Source of the DNA: Candidatus Raymondbacteria bacterium RIFOXYA2_FULL_49_16 | GTDB lineage: Bacteria; Fibrobacterota; OXYB2-FULL-49-7; XYB2-FULL-49-35 | Length of the DNA stretch: 59,345 nt | Reading direction: 5' to 3' | Assembly (NCBI GenBank): GCA_001789205.1 | Contig: MFYT01000030.1 | Coordinates: 1 to 59,345, forward strand | In this document: positions 42,696 to 51,982 of the stretch, in pieces | Position numbering within the stretch: the stretch's first letter is position 1 | How the letters are laid out: each line of letters opens with the position of its first letter | Translations under genes and position numbers: made by a program | The notes under the pieces: model-generated | Database searches by the model: none | What the model saw: only the letters and a program-made list of their open reading frames with translations | What the model was told of the DNA's origin: nothing

Positions 42696-43346
42696 TTAAA
42701 TCCGGTTGTTCTGCGTAATAAACATTGGTATGAATCTGACCCGCGGTTCGGCGTTGGTCGCGCCCAGCAGTATCTCCGCGGCAAGCGTTCCCAAACATGG
42801 CTTTTTGCACAACCGTATCAATCTCCATTTCCGTATCCATTGCCAAATCCATGGAAATGAACTCTTCGCATGCGGCAATATTGGCACTTTTTACGCCTGC
42901 CTGAATACCCTGCCACCTGAGCTTGTTGGTTTGATCCGTCTCCCGCTTGCTTTTTTTATGGCCATGGAGAAACACTATCCATTTATGACCGAGTTTTGCC
43001 ATCTGTTGCGCCGCAATTTTTCCACCATGGAAATGGTCCGCAAGCACCATGGGAGACGAACTCTTAAAATCGACAGGCTCGCAGTGAACCAGGGGTAGTT
43101 TTGTTTGTCTCAGATCGCGGATTTGTCTTCCTGTGCCGTGCAACAATAATTCTTCGGGGTCCCTGACAAAAATGCCCTGCGATGGAACCCCTTTTATTAG
43201 CCCTTCTTTTTCCAGAAGGTTGAGCGCATGCTGAATTGTACACAGGCCTGCGTTAAAACTGGCCATTAATTCGACAACAGAGGGCAACTTTTCATCGGGT
43301 TTGAAAGTGCGTTTTTTTATATCCGTTTTCAGCGACCTGTATCTAT
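42696..43346 (-). pseudogene. Broken GntR/LacI-type regulator gene
   Basis: Reading leftward from about 43346, YRSLKTDIKKRTFKPDEKLP, SVVELMASFN and HALNLLEKEGLIKGVPSQGI match the GntR winged helix of the intact neighbour at 43630-44688. The start codon is missing. About 80 residues of the effector domain are deleted after LLLHG. The middle (LPLVHCEPVDFKSSSPMV, LGHKWIVFLHGHK, LRWQGIQ) is preserved. A further deletion and frameshift near 42800 put the ending LAAEILLGATNAEPRVRFIP in another frame, stopping at 42696. It is a degenerate duplicate of the neighbouring regulator. Confidence 0.8.
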
Positions 43347-43604
43347 CTTAACTACGGTTGCACCGGGCTTTTTTTGGGATATGATGACGGTGATGCTGGC
43401 ACATACTCCCTGACAACGCAATGGCAGCGGGCATTTGCTCTTACAGACTCCGCCGGATTAGGCGACAGCTGCATTCTTTTCCTTCCCGGAAGCGCTGGAA
43501 ACGGCGGTACATACCAGTATATGGGGTCAAACGATAATCGTACTCTTATTATTACTGATTTGGGAAAAAATATATTGACAAAAAAAATTACGCTCATACG
43601 TTGA
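43341..43604 (+). pseudogene. Fragment of a T9SS cargo gene
   Basis: The open frame reads GYDDGDAGTYSLTTQWQRAF, LGDSCILFLPGSAGNGG and TLIITD, then jumps straight to KNILTKKITLIR, the end of a type-A sorting domain, and stops at 43604. The PNPFNP part, the WNA block and any signal peptide are absent. The fragment lies between the broken and the intact GntR regulator genes, opposite in direction, and seems to be the 3' end of a former cargo gene with an internal deletion. Confidence 0.65.
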
Positions 43605-43629
43605 TAAACCCAGCGCATGGCGTTCGTTT

Positions 43630-44688
43630 TCATACGTTGTCGGTAAGAAACATGGGCAGGTATTGTATCCGGATTTGATCTTCATCTCCATGCAGCAATA
43701 TTTCAGCCGCGCGTCTGCCCATTGAATTTCCGTCCCATTTGCAGAAGAACACCGGTTTTCCATGTATACGGACCGGAACATCGCAAAGGTCAAAGGCAAC
43801 GACACTGTAATGGCCGGCCTCATCGGGAGACATTGCGTTAAGTATCTCGGAAAGCGGCTGGAATGACGCGCCGCCCGCAGAAATGATTCCAGTGCAATTC
43901 CGCTGCTTTGCCAGTTCAAGGGCCAGATAATATTTTCTCCTATCCTCGTCTGGTGAGATGCGTTTTTTTCTTACCCGCGCAACCGGCGCCTGTCCCGCTT
44001 CCTCAAGAATCCCCTTCCATCGAATGGAGTCCGTATGGTCCATTTGCAGAAAACGGGGGGTATAGCCATGGAGGAAGAGAATGCGCTCATGACCCAGTTC
44101 TTTAAGCTTCTTCACTGCCATGGAACCCCCTTGGAAACTATTGGGAACAATCATGGGATGCTTGCTATCAAGATCCAGCAGGTCAACGTGAACAAGCGGT
44201 ATTTTCAGGTGCTCAATGGCGTTACGCAGGTCCGGGTCTTCGCATTCTAGGGAAATGAGTGCGTCAAGTCCAAGCGCGTTGATCTCCTTGATTGTTTCGA
44301 GATAAGGCTTATTCCAGCCGCCCACAATGTATAGTAATTTAGAAGCGGCCCTTAATATCTCGTCAATCCCCTTGAACATCGATGAAAAATAGCTTGACGC
44401 AAACATTCCTCCAAGCGGACGAACGGTCAGAACGCCCACTTTGGAAAAGGGGGGCGTTGATGTATAAAACAGATGAGATTCCGAAGGTTTGCAGACATAA
44501 CATCCCTTTGATTTTACTCCTCTTATGAGCCCTTCTTTCTGGAGCAATTTTAGGGCATGTTCAACTGTACCTTTAGCAACACCGAATGTTTTAGCTAGCT
44601 CGATCACCTGTGGCAGTTGAACCTGAGGTTGGTATCTGCCGGATGCAATGCCTTTTTTAATTTCGTTATAGATGCAAAGATACTTCAT
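43630..44688 (-). CDS. GntR/LacI-type transcriptional regulator
   Basis: 352 residues. The N-terminal 65 residues are a GntR winged helix (IYNEIKKGIASGRYQPQVQL, AKTFGVAKGTVEHALKLLQK). Residues 85-352 are a LacI/periplasmic-binding-protein-type effector domain (FKGIDEILRAASKL, LGLDALISLE, LGHERILFLHG, GIISAGGASF, YSVVAFDLCDVP, MGRRAAEILL). This combination is typical of sugar-responsive regulators. It is divergent from the oxidoreductase and beta-helix genes that start at 44784, which it probably controls. A GATAA-N2-TTATC palindrome lies 16 bases upstream of its start. Confidence 0.9.
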   Translation of the reverse strand: MKYLCIYNEIKKGIASGRYQPQVQLPQVIELAKTFGVAKGTVEHALKLLQKEGLIRGVKSKGCYVCKPSESHLFYTSTPPFSKVGVLTVRPLGGMFASSYFSSMFKGIDEILRAASKLLYIVGGWNKPYLETIKEINALGLDALISLECEDPDLRNAIEHLKIPLVHVDLLDLDSKHPMIVPNSFQGGSMAVKKLKELGHERILFLHGYTPRFLQMDHTDSIRWKGILEEAGQAPVARVRKKRISPDEDRRKYYLALELAKQRNCTGIISAGGASFQPLSEILNAMSPDEAGHYSVVAFDLCDVPVRIHGKPVFFCKWDGNSMGRRAAEILLHGDEDQIRIQYLPMFLTDNV

Positions 44689-44703
44689 AATTTATAGGAT
44701 TAC

Positions 44704-44715
44704 GATAAGATTATC
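44704..44715. promoter_or_regulatory. Candidate operator palindrome
   Basis: GATAAGATTATC is an inverted repeat (GATAA-N2-TTATC) in the 95-base divergent space between the GntR/LacI-type gene and the oxidoreductase gene. Its position suits autoregulation and control of the divergent operon. No second copy was found, so the assignment is tentative. Confidence 0.35.
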
Positions 44716-44783
44716 AATATATTATGAAAATATAATCATTTTTTTAAGTATATTTCCATTAATCGAACAGAGAAAAACAAAAT

Positions 44784-45752
44784 ATGGTTCTTAAAAAAAC
44801 AATGCAAATTGCAGTTATAGGTCTTGGAAATTTTTTCAGAAAAACCCATGCCGCCATGTTGAAAAAACTTCAAAAGGAAAGGCTGTTGAACATATGCTGG
44901 ATTGCTGATATATCAGAGAAAAACCTTGAACAGGCATCACGTATTTTTCCCAAAGCAGCGTGTTTTAACACTGCCGGAGCGGTTCTGGAAAAAGTCCGTC
45001 CTGACGCCGCGGTCATTCTGGTGAACGGGAATGCCAAACCAGCGATATTCTCACCCTTTATTAAAGCTGGAATTCCTTTTTTCACGGAAAAGCCGCCCGC
45101 ACCAACATATGTGATATTACGCGATTTTTTATTAAAGCATCGGAAACTTCCGTATCACTTGGTGGCGTGGAATAGGCGTTATGCGCCTGTTATTGTGATG
45201 CTCAAGCGTTTTATCGAGCAAAGGAGCAATAACCTCTCCCTCCTTTGCGCGGACTTCCTGAGATATGACCAGGCCAGCCCCCCTCCGGGAACCGGCAATC
45301 TTCAGCATGTAATTGATACTTTGCGCTATCTTGGTGGTGAAATTGAATCCATGCAATGCGGCAATGGAGCTATTACGATGCAGGAAGAGGACCGCCCCTT
45401 TTCATTTTCCGGTGTTGTCCGCTTCGCGTCAGGTGTCCTTGGCCAGTTCAATTTCAATGTAAATGCCGGTATTGACAAAGAAACCTACCGCGCCATGGCC
45501 ACCAATGAAATGGCCGTAGCGGAAATGGGGTTCCCCAATGATTCGTACAAGGAATACCTGCAATACAAGAACAGAAAGACGGTAAAAAACCTGGGATTCA
45601 ATGGAAATTACCAGCGGGTGAACGGAATCGAGGCCGAATATAGGGAATTCCTAAAGGGCCTGGCGCGCGGAAATAAAACTTCGCCCACACCGTTAGGGGA
45701 TTCTCTTAAAACACTAAAAATGTGCGAAATGGCTGGCCGGCTGCTTAGGTAA
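44784..45752 (+). CDS. Gfo/Idh/MocA-family oxidoreductase
   Basis: 322 residues (a start at the Met of MQIAVIG, 44802, is equally possible). An N-terminal Rossmann fold has QIAVIGLGNFFRKTHAAML, and the family EKP motif appears as FFTEKPPAP near residue 99. The C-terminal alpha/beta domain has HVIDTLRYLGGEIESM, the usual H-x-x-D catalytic region, and GVVRFASGVLGQFNF. The family performs NAD(P)-dependent oxidation, reduction or epimerisation of sugars and inositols in the cytoplasm. It is followed after 14 bases by the first beta-helix gene, so it may process a sugar released by those secreted proteins. Confidence 0.9.
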   Translation: MVLKKTMQIAVIGLGNFFRKTHAAMLKKLQKERLLNICWIADISEKNLEQASRIFPKAACFNTAGAVLEKVRPDAAVILVNGNAKPAIFSPFIKAGIPFFTEKPPAPTYVILRDFLLKHRKLPYHLVAWNRRYAPVIVMLKRFIEQRSNNLSLLCADFLRYDQASPPPGTGNLQHVIDTLRYLGGEIESMQCGNGAITMQEEDRPFSFSGVVRFASGVLGQFNFNVNAGIDKETYRAMATNEMAVAEMGFPNDSYKEYLQYKNRKTVKNLGFNGNYQRVNGIEAEYREFLKGLARGNKTSPTPLGDSLKTLKMCEMAGRLLR

Positions 45753-45766
45753 AAAGGAGACGTAAA

Positions 45767-47332
45767 ATGAATAATAAGATTGTGATTATCCAGGTAATTG
45801 CTTTGTATGCGTCCCTTTTTTCCTATATCACTTTTGATGGGAAAGAAGTGCCGCCCTTCGCTCCCCCGCCGGCAAACGCCGTGAACGTAAGCACTCTTTC
45901 ACAGTTCAGCGCAGCCCTCAACACCCAGACCGCTGGGCAGACCATTGTCCTTGCCGATGGCGTCTATTCCGTCGCAAACATCGAGCCGTTGAGCATCAGG
46001 GTGAACAATCTGACCATCAGAGGCGCATCGGGCGACCCCTCAAAGGTCATCATCTCCGGAAAAGGATTCGAGAACTGCGCCTACCCGGATGAAGAGATGT
46101 TCATGTTCAACAACCATGCGAGCAATGTCACTTTCGCGGATTTCACCATTTCCGAATCGCGCTGCCACGGGATAAAATTGCAGTCAAATGCAAACAACAA
46201 CTGTCTCATTCACAACATGAGGTTCATCAATATTGGCGAGCGTATGATCAAATCGCCCGGCATTGCGATTGGCAATGTCAATGTATCGCTGTCCTGGGAG
46301 ATCAGATATTCCCACTTCGAGAACACAAAGGTCCCCTTGAACGATTCGTGCCGCAATGACCATGACGGGGGCAATTATATTGCGGGCATGGATCTGATGT
46401 CATGCGAAGACTGGAACATCCACGATAATGTATTCATGAATATCAAGGGCGCAAGCGGCATGGCGCGCGGCGCTGTTTTCCCTTGGGCAGGGACGCAGAC
46501 CGGCGGCGGGACTTGGGTGGGCTGCAAGAACATGACAACCCAGCGGAACACGTTCGTGGGGTGCGACCAGAGTATCTGTTACTGGGGCACCGTGACCGGC
46601 GGCCTTATTAAAAACAATATTATTCTTCCAGGAAACATCGGAATAAAAATCAACAACAGCGTAAACATAAAGGTGTACAACAATACGTCCTTCAGCGCGA
46701 ATTCGGCAAGTTCCGGAGCGTTTTCCTTCTCGCAATCAACCGGCTGCGAGCTAAAAAACAATATTATTTACGGCGGCATGACAGCGGTCGGAACAAGCCT
46801 TGATACGGCAAAAAACATGATGATAGGCCGCTCATTGCGGTTAATTGCCGCACAGTGGTTTGGTGATGAGGCGTCAGCCGACCTGCATTTGAAATCCGAC
46901 ACCTGCGGCCCGGTTGACGCCGGTGTGTCTCTTCCCGAAGTGACCGACGACTGGGACGGGCTTTCCCGTGACGCCATGCCGGACATTGGCGCCGATGAGT
47001 TGTCGAACAATACTAATATAACGATGCTTGAGTGCTCACAATCAAACACGCTGTATCTGAGTAACGCCGGGCCCAATCCCTGTAACCCCGTAACAGCGTT
47101 CAGGTATGGTATTCCTGCGCGTTATGCGGGCCTCCCCTTTTCCATCGTTGTTCTTTCGCCCAAGGGCGATGCAGTAAAGACTATAAAAAGCGGCGTGGCT
47201 TTTCCGGGAAATTACATGGTGCGATGGGACGGGAAAGACGATTCGGGAAGGCCAGCCTCAAGCGGAATATATGTTATCCATCTGGCAACCGGTACCGCAT
47301 CAAGGACGGTCAAAGTCGCGTTGATGAAATAA
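45767..47332 (+). CDS. Secreted right-handed beta-helix protein with T9SS domain (1 of 3)
   Basis: 521 residues; AAGGAGA precedes the ATG and a signal peptide follows (IVIIQVIALYASLFSYI). After the family-specific ITFDGKEVPPF start, residues 40-395 form a parallel beta-helix: LADGVYSVANIEPL, TIRGASGDPSKV, HGIKLQSNANN, HFENTKVPL, TQRNTFVGCDQ, KVYNNTSF. This is the fold of pectate lyases and PL6 chondroitinase/alginate lyases; the catalytic Lys/Arg pair could not be assigned with confidence. The sorting domain carries a Cys variant, PNPCNPVTAF, then WDGKDDSGRPASSGIYVI. It is paralogous to the genes at 47346 and 51983. Confidence 0.85.
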   Translation: MNNKIVIIQVIALYASLFSYITFDGKEVPPFAPPPANAVNVSTLSQFSAALNTQTAGQTIVLADGVYSVANIEPLSIRVNNLTIRGASGDPSKVIISGKGFENCAYPDEEMFMFNNHASNVTFADFTISESRCHGIKLQSNANNNCLIHNMRFINIGERMIKSPGIAIGNVNVSLSWEIRYSHFENTKVPLNDSCRNDHDGGNYIAGMDLMSCEDWNIHDNVFMNIKGASGMARGAVFPWAGTQTGGGTWVGCKNMTTQRNTFVGCDQSICYWGTVTGGLIKNNIILPGNIGIKINNSVNIKVYNNTSFSANSASSGAFSFSQSTGCELKNNIIYGGMTAVGTSLDTAKNMMIGRSLRLIAAQWFGDEASADLHLKSDTCGPVDAGVSLPEVTDDWDGLSRDAMPDIGADELSNNTNITMLECSQSNTLYLSNAGPNPCNPVTAFRYGIPARYAGLPFSIVVLSPKGDAVKTIKSGVAFPGNYMVRWDGKDDSGRPASSGIYVIHLATGTASRTVKVALMK

Positions 47333-47345
47333 GGGGGGCGCTGAT

Positions 47346-48941
47346 ATGAAAAAAATGCCGTTTATTCACCAAGCCAATTTTCTCATGGTAATAATTGCCA
47401 TATTTCCCATCGCTATCGGTTCTTATATGACATGGGACGGAAAAACCGTGCCTCTGTTGCCTCCTCCTCCGGGTAATGCAGTTGTTTGCAGCACAGCGAT
47501 CCAGTTATACATGGCGCTGCGGACTCAGACAACCGGCAAGACGATCCTGTTGAAAGACGGCACCTATAATACCGGCACTTTGGAACCCTTGAGGCTGGAT
47601 TCCTCGCATATCACCATACGCGGACTTTCGGGCGATCCCACAAAGGTCGTCATCAACGGTAACGGATTTGAGAGCTGCACAAATGTTGACGAGGAAATGT
47701 TCATGCTGTACACTTCCCACACAACGTTTGCCGACATCACGATCGCAGAATCCCGTTGTCATGGCATTAAATTCCAGGGAGGCAAATGCGACTCCACGCT
47801 GGTGCACAATGTTCGTTTTTACAATATTTGCGAACGTGCAATCAAATGCCCGGGAGACGCGCCGAATCCTCCACGGTCGACCGGCACTGTCATCAGGTAT
47901 TGTCATTTTGAAGACACAAAGATCCCCAGCCCTTCATTGTGCGGTGTGCATTTTAACGGGGAATATATAGCGGGCATGGATGTCATGGACGCTGATTCGT
48001 GGGTCGTGCACGACTGTGTTTTCAGGAACATCCGTGGCGCCAACGGCGATGGCAGGGGGGGTATTTTCTTCTGGGGTGGCTCGTCGGAAATCGGAAACGG
48101 TTTTGTATGCCGGAACATGGTTGCCGAACGAAACACCTTTGTCGGGTGCGACCGCGCCATAGCCTACGGCAATTCCTCTGGAGTGAACGATGTCGAGGGC
48201 GGGATAATCAGGAACAACTTCATTGTCCGCGGGGCCGGTAAAGCCATCGAAGTGGACTTCTGCACGGACATACAGATTTACAACAATACCGTATATTCAA
48301 GCGACCCCACGTATTCACGGGCAGTGTGGTTTGAAAGCAACTTCGGCGGCATTGATTTTAAGAATAATATCGTATTCGGCAATGTCTCGGGAAGCCCGGA
48401 CTCTTCGTCGAACAATCTTATACGCAACAGCTCAGGCGATGCGTCGACCAACTGGTTTACTGACCGGACAAATGGTGATCTGCATCTTACGGCAAATGCG
48501 ACTCAGGCCATTAATACAGGAGCTTCTGGCTTGGTCGTGAATGACTGGGACGGCCATATGCGCATAGTCAGCGTATGCGATATCGGCGCTGACGAATTTG
48601 GTTCGACCAGAGCAGAAAAAGGCCGATCAGGCATTGATAAGGCGTTTGGGGCTATTACCGTGTTGCCGAATCCGTTCAATCCCAGCACAAGAATAGCAGG
48701 CAGCCTGCCTCGACTCGCCGTCTTTGGCGAGTCAGGCAGGCAGCTTGCAGTTGGCGGCAAATATATGGAAATCAACATCTATACTGTTCATGGAAAACTG
48801 GTGCAAAGACTCCCGGCTACCAGCTGCCAGCTATCCGATGGTTTGATTTGGGACGCATCTGATCAGCCAAGCGGTGTTTATGTTGTCACTATTGCGGTTG
48901 GAAATAGGCAATTGAGTTCCATGGCCATCCTGCAGAAATAG
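47346..48941 (+). CDS. Secreted right-handed beta-helix protein with T9SS domain (2 of 3)
   Basis: 531 residues, 13 bases after its paralogue; GGGGGG precedes the ATG region. A signal peptide (FLMVIIAIFPIAIGSY) leads to MTWDGKTVPLLPPPP, then the beta-helix: LLKDGTYNTGTLEPLRL, TIRGLSGDPTKVVI, HGIKFQGGKC, GRGGIFFW, AERNTFVGCDRAI, RNNFIVRGAG. A polysaccharide lyase-like role is inferred from the fold. The sorting domain (LPNPFNPSTRI, SDQPSGVYVVTI) contains an in-frame palindromic insertion at 48703-48741 encoding SLPRLAVFGESGRQ between the PNPFNP strand and the next strand, absent from the paralogues. Confidence 0.85.
   Translation: MKKMPFIHQANFLMVIIAIFPIAIGSYMTWDGKTVPLLPPPPGNAVVCSTAIQLYMALRTQTTGKTILLKDGTYNTGTLEPLRLDSSHITIRGLSGDPTKVVINGNGFESCTNVDEEMFMLYTSHTTFADITIAESRCHGIKFQGGKCDSTLVHNVRFYNICERAIKCPGDAPNPPRSTGTVIRYCHFEDTKIPSPSLCGVHFNGEYIAGMDVMDADSWVVHDCVFRNIRGANGDGRGGIFFWGGSSEIGNGFVCRNMVAERNTFVGCDRAIAYGNSSGVNDVEGGIIRNNFIVRGAGKAIEVDFCTDIQIYNNTVYSSDPTYSRAVWFESNFGGIDFKNNIVFGNVSGSPDSSSNNLIRNSSGDASTNWFTDRTNGDLHLTANATQAINTGASGLVVNDWDGHMRIVSVCDIGADEFGSTRAEKGRSGIDKAFGAITVLPNPFNPSTRIAGSLPRLAVFGESGRQLAVGGKYMEINIYTVHGKLVQRLPATSCQLSDGLIWDASDQPSGVYVVTIAVGNRQLSSMAILQK
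48703..48741 (+). repeat. Palindromic element inside a coding sequence
   Basis: GCCTGCCT-C-GACTCGCC (48703-48719) pairs with GGCGAGTCAGGCAGGC (48726-48741) through 16 base pairs with one bulged C and a six-base loop. It lies in frame within the sorting-domain coding region of the second beta-helix gene, adding about 13 residues. It resembles REP-type palindromes that have moved into genes. Confidence 0.75.
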
Positions 48942-49000
48942 CTAATCTTTTTGCCGAAGAATACCGTTATTTGCATTGCACACTTGTTCATGATTATCCT

Positions 49001-50581
49001 ATGATTTACAACCGATGCCGGTTGAGTATATATTTTATGATGCATATGGTACCTCGCGGTTTTTTCTTGTGTATTATTACTGGACTCTGGTTTGCAGCAA
49101 GCATATCAGCCTCTATCGGCATAAAACTGGCGCTGCCCAAGGCGCACACTGTTATTACCGGAAATACCATCCGGCTTTTAGCGGAAATTCCTAAGGACGC
49201 TGATCCGGTAAAAGAGGTTCGCTTTTATATCGTCTACTCTCCTTTTGTCGATTCTTCCGCGGCCAGCCATCGCACTATAGATTACCTGGGAAAGGCCGAA
49301 GTCCCCCCCTTTGAATACATCGCTGACCTGCGTAGTATTCCCGACCAAAACTGCGGAACCTTGCAGTTCTTTTTCACAGTTGTTGATCCCGCGGGAAAGG
49401 TGGTTGATACGTGCGGGCCAGAACAACGGTTTCTTGTGCTGGACCGGAACTTGAAAATATCAGACAAACGTTTCATATGCCGCGAAACAAACACCCCTCC
49501 GCATATCGACGCTCTTTTAACGGATTGGAAAAACGCCGACTCAATCGGTTTTATCAACGGCGACAACACGATAAAAGCATATTCTCTATGGGATGAAAAA
49601 TATCTTTACTTTGGAATCGAAGTGATCGACAATAGCATAATAGGCCCTTATCCGCAAAGAGGGTATTTGGTAGACAACGCTCCCGATGTCTATAATTTTG
49701 AGCGTATTGATTCCCTGAAGTATGTTCCCGTGCCTAATTATGATGAAGTTGAGCTTTTTTTTGACGCCAAACACGACCATTCTATGACAAGGAAATTGGA
49801 CGATACGCATTTTCTTATAGGCGCAAAAGGGGCATATTATGGGAGGCGCTACGACCGCAAACTCGGTATAAGCAATCTATGGGGAAAGTCCGTCCGTTGT
49901 TCGGTTGCAGTGTATGAAAACCCGTCCAGATATGTAATTGAAGCGGCGTTTCCCTGGCAAGAGTTTCAACTAAAGCCCAAGGAGGGTTTGGCAGTCGGGT
50001 TTGACCTGTTAAATAAAAACTATATGTTTATCGGCAGGCCAAGCATTGGCGTGAGCTGGAACGGATGCGAGTATTATAATTACAACAATCCAAGCGAATG
50101 GGGAGACCTGGTGCTAGCTGGCGGCGATATTCTTTCATCCGCATGGCTGCTTGTCTGCGTTTTATTCATTGGCGCTTCCGCAGTCGTTATTCCGGTTGTA
50201 CTATGGCGCAAGAAACGAATGACGGCCACAAAAGAGGAGTTGCTGAAAAAACAAGCGGTTATTACGAACAACATGGAAAAATATCTCATGGACAACTATG
50301 CAAACCCTGATTTTACCATTGCAGAGGCGGCCCGCCATTCGGGTATCAGTCCCCGATATGCCGGAAGTTTGTTCAAGGCCGAGAAGAAGATATCCTTTTC
50401 CCAATATCTAAATAATTATCGTGTTGAACGGGCGAAAGAAATGTTGCGGGATTTAAAATTAAGCGTTACGGAAATCGCTTTTGCCGTGGGGTACAATTCT
50501 CCGGAACATTTTACCCGTGTTTTTAAATCCATCGAGGAATCATCTCCAAACGAATATCGTCAAACCACCAACAGGGGATAG
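49001..50581 (+). CDS. Membrane AraC-family regulator with CBM9-like sensor
   Basis: 526 residues from the ATG at 49001; a TTG at 48971 or ATGs at 49037/49040 are alternatives, as no strong ribosome site is seen. A hydrophobic signal or anchor (FFLCIITGLWFAASISA) is followed by a beta-sandwich (about 35-160) and a CBM9/DOMON-like domain (about 165-375: IDALLTDWKNADSIGF, WDEKYLYFGIEVIDN, VIEAAFPWQEFQLKP). A membrane helix lies at about 379-402 (WLLVCVLFIGASAVVIPVVLW). Residues 424-526 are a full AraC domain (FTIAEAARHSGISPRYAGSL and LSVTEIAFAVGYNSPEHFTR). The sensor would bind a sugar outside the cytoplasm and act directly on DNA. It lies between beta-helix genes, which it probably regulates. 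Confidence 0.85.
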   Translation: MIYNRCRLSIYFMMHMVPRGFFLCIITGLWFAASISASIGIKLALPKAHTVITGNTIRLLAEIPKDADPVKEVRFYIVYSPFVDSSAASHRTIDYLGKAEVPPFEYIADLRSIPDQNCGTLQFFFTVVDPAGKVVDTCGPEQRFLVLDRNLKISDKRFICRETNTPPHIDALLTDWKNADSIGFINGDNTIKAYSLWDEKYLYFGIEVIDNSIIGPYPQRGYLVDNAPDVYNFERIDSLKYVPVPNYDEVELFFDAKHDHSMTRKLDDTHFLIGAKGAYYGRRYDRKLGISNLWGKSVRCSVAVYENPSRYVIEAAFPWQEFQLKPKEGLAVGFDLLNKNYMFIGRPSIGVSWNGCEYYNYNNPSEWGDLVLAGGDILSSAWLLVCVLFIGASAVVIPVVLWRKKRMTATKEELLKKQAVITNNMEKYLMDNYANPDFTIAEAARHSGISPRYAGSLFKAEKKISFSQYLNNYRVERAKEMLRDLKLSVTEIAFAVGYNSPEHFTRVFKSIEESSPNEYRQTTNRG

Positions 50582-50585
50582 ATGC

Positions 50586-51698
50586 ATGAATTCCCGTGAA
50601 CGCGTTAAAGCCGCTATTGAAAAGAAAATGCCGGATCGTCTTCCCATAGACCTTTTATGGCCCCGCGCAGAGACCATCAGGGCCCTTCAAAAGCATTTCC
50701 GTTGTGGCGCCAAGGAAGAAGTCTTGCGTGCGCTGGATATTGATTTTAGATGGATACCGGTGTTGTGCCAATACCCTGAATATGAAAAAACAACCACGGG
50801 AAAACTTGAAGGAGATGCGCCTGGCGCGGGCCGCAGATATATTTTCCACGACAAACAGACCTTTGAAGACCATTGGGGTATTGTCCAGAGAGTGGGGGAT
50901 GATGGCAAATATGTTGAATGGAAGGACGGTCCCCTTGCGGGAAAAGAAGACCTGGGGGCATGGTCGTTGCCGCATGCCGTATATCCTTCAATAGAGGAAA
51001 TAGCCGGGAACATACAACCTTTTAAAAACAATGTCGTAATAACAGAAATTGAGTTTCCATTCAAAATCGCCTGGCATGTATGCGGGTACGAACATTTTAT
51101 GATGCAGATGGTCTTAAATCCTGATTTTGTACACAAGCTGTACGATCACCTATATGCTTTCCAGGAAAAAAAAGCCTGCATTGCCGCACATGCGGGCTAT
51201 GATATCATTGCGTTGGTAGGTGATATCGCGGGTCAGAATGGCATGTTTTTTTCTCCGGAAATGTTTGACCAATACGACCGCCCTCGTTTTACGCATTTGA
51301 TCAATTCTGTCAAGGCGATACGGCCTGATATAAAAATCTTTTTTCATAGCGACGGCGATGTGGAACCGGCAATACCGTCACTGATACAGTGCGGGGTCGA
51401 CATACTTAACCCTGTCCAATCCGCCTGCATGGACCCCGCAAAAATCAAAAAAATGTATGGAGACCGCCTTACTTTTCATGGCGCAATTTCAGTGCAGGAC
51501 ACGGTCCCCTTTGGAAGCGCGAAAGATGTCAGAAATGAGGTGATAAAAAGGATTCAAACAGTAGGATACAATGGCGGGTACATCGTTAGCCCGGAGAATA
51601 GCATCCCTTTTGATGCGCCGCTTGAAAATATATTGGCCATCTACGACGCGGTAAAATCTTTTGACTATCATTCGCTAAAAAATTATCAAGGGTGTTGA
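50586..51698 (+). CDS. Uroporphyrinogen decarboxylase-family protein
   Basis: 370 residues from the ATG at 50586 (AGGGGATA upstream), starting four bases after the AraC stop; a longer frame would overlap that gene. The fold is UroD/MtaA-like: MNSRERVKAAIEKKMPDRLP, WHVCGYEHFMMQM, GDIAGQNGMFFSPEMFDQY, FFHSDGDVEPAIPSLIQCGVD, LNPVQSACMDP, GAISVQDTVPFGSAKDV, GYIVSPENSIP. The GDIAGQNG, HSDGD and N-P-V-Q segments are as in the UroD-like methyltransferases rather than true HemE. Such genes are frequent in carbohydrate loci of environmental bacteria and their substrate is usually unknown; heme synthesis is not implied. It is coupled to the membrane AraC gene. Confidence 0.85.
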   Translation: MNSRERVKAAIEKKMPDRLPIDLLWPRAETIRALQKHFRCGAKEEVLRALDIDFRWIPVLCQYPEYEKTTTGKLEGDAPGAGRRYIFHDKQTFEDHWGIVQRVGDDGKYVEWKDGPLAGKEDLGAWSLPHAVYPSIEEIAGNIQPFKNNVVITEIEFPFKIAWHVCGYEHFMMQMVLNPDFVHKLYDHLYAFQEKKACIAAHAGYDIIALVGDIAGQNGMFFSPEMFDQYDRPRFTHLINSVKAIRPDIKIFFHSDGDVEPAIPSLIQCGVDILNPVQSACMDPAKIKKMYGDRLTFHGAISVQDTVPFGSAKDVRNEVIKRIQTVGYNGGYIVSPENSIPFDAPLENILAIYDAVKSFDYHSLKNYQGC

Positions 51699-51982
51699 AA
51701 ACCATTAGTATAGCTTGGTAGTGATTTTCGTTGGGCGATATTATATGGAATTATCTTGATATTATTTAAATCTTAGAATAATAAATTGCATAAAGATATA
51801 ATTAAAAGATAAATTTAATGTGAAATGGGGGATAATGGTTTTTGTCAGTTTCCAGTTGCTGTAGTATTTGAATTTGCACCATAGCCATGTCTGTTGATGT
51901 TTCTCCTGACAAATAATCGTGTATCCAGACCCGGTATTCGTACATATAAAAGTGATCTTATGAGGGTGTAGGAGGGGGGGGT

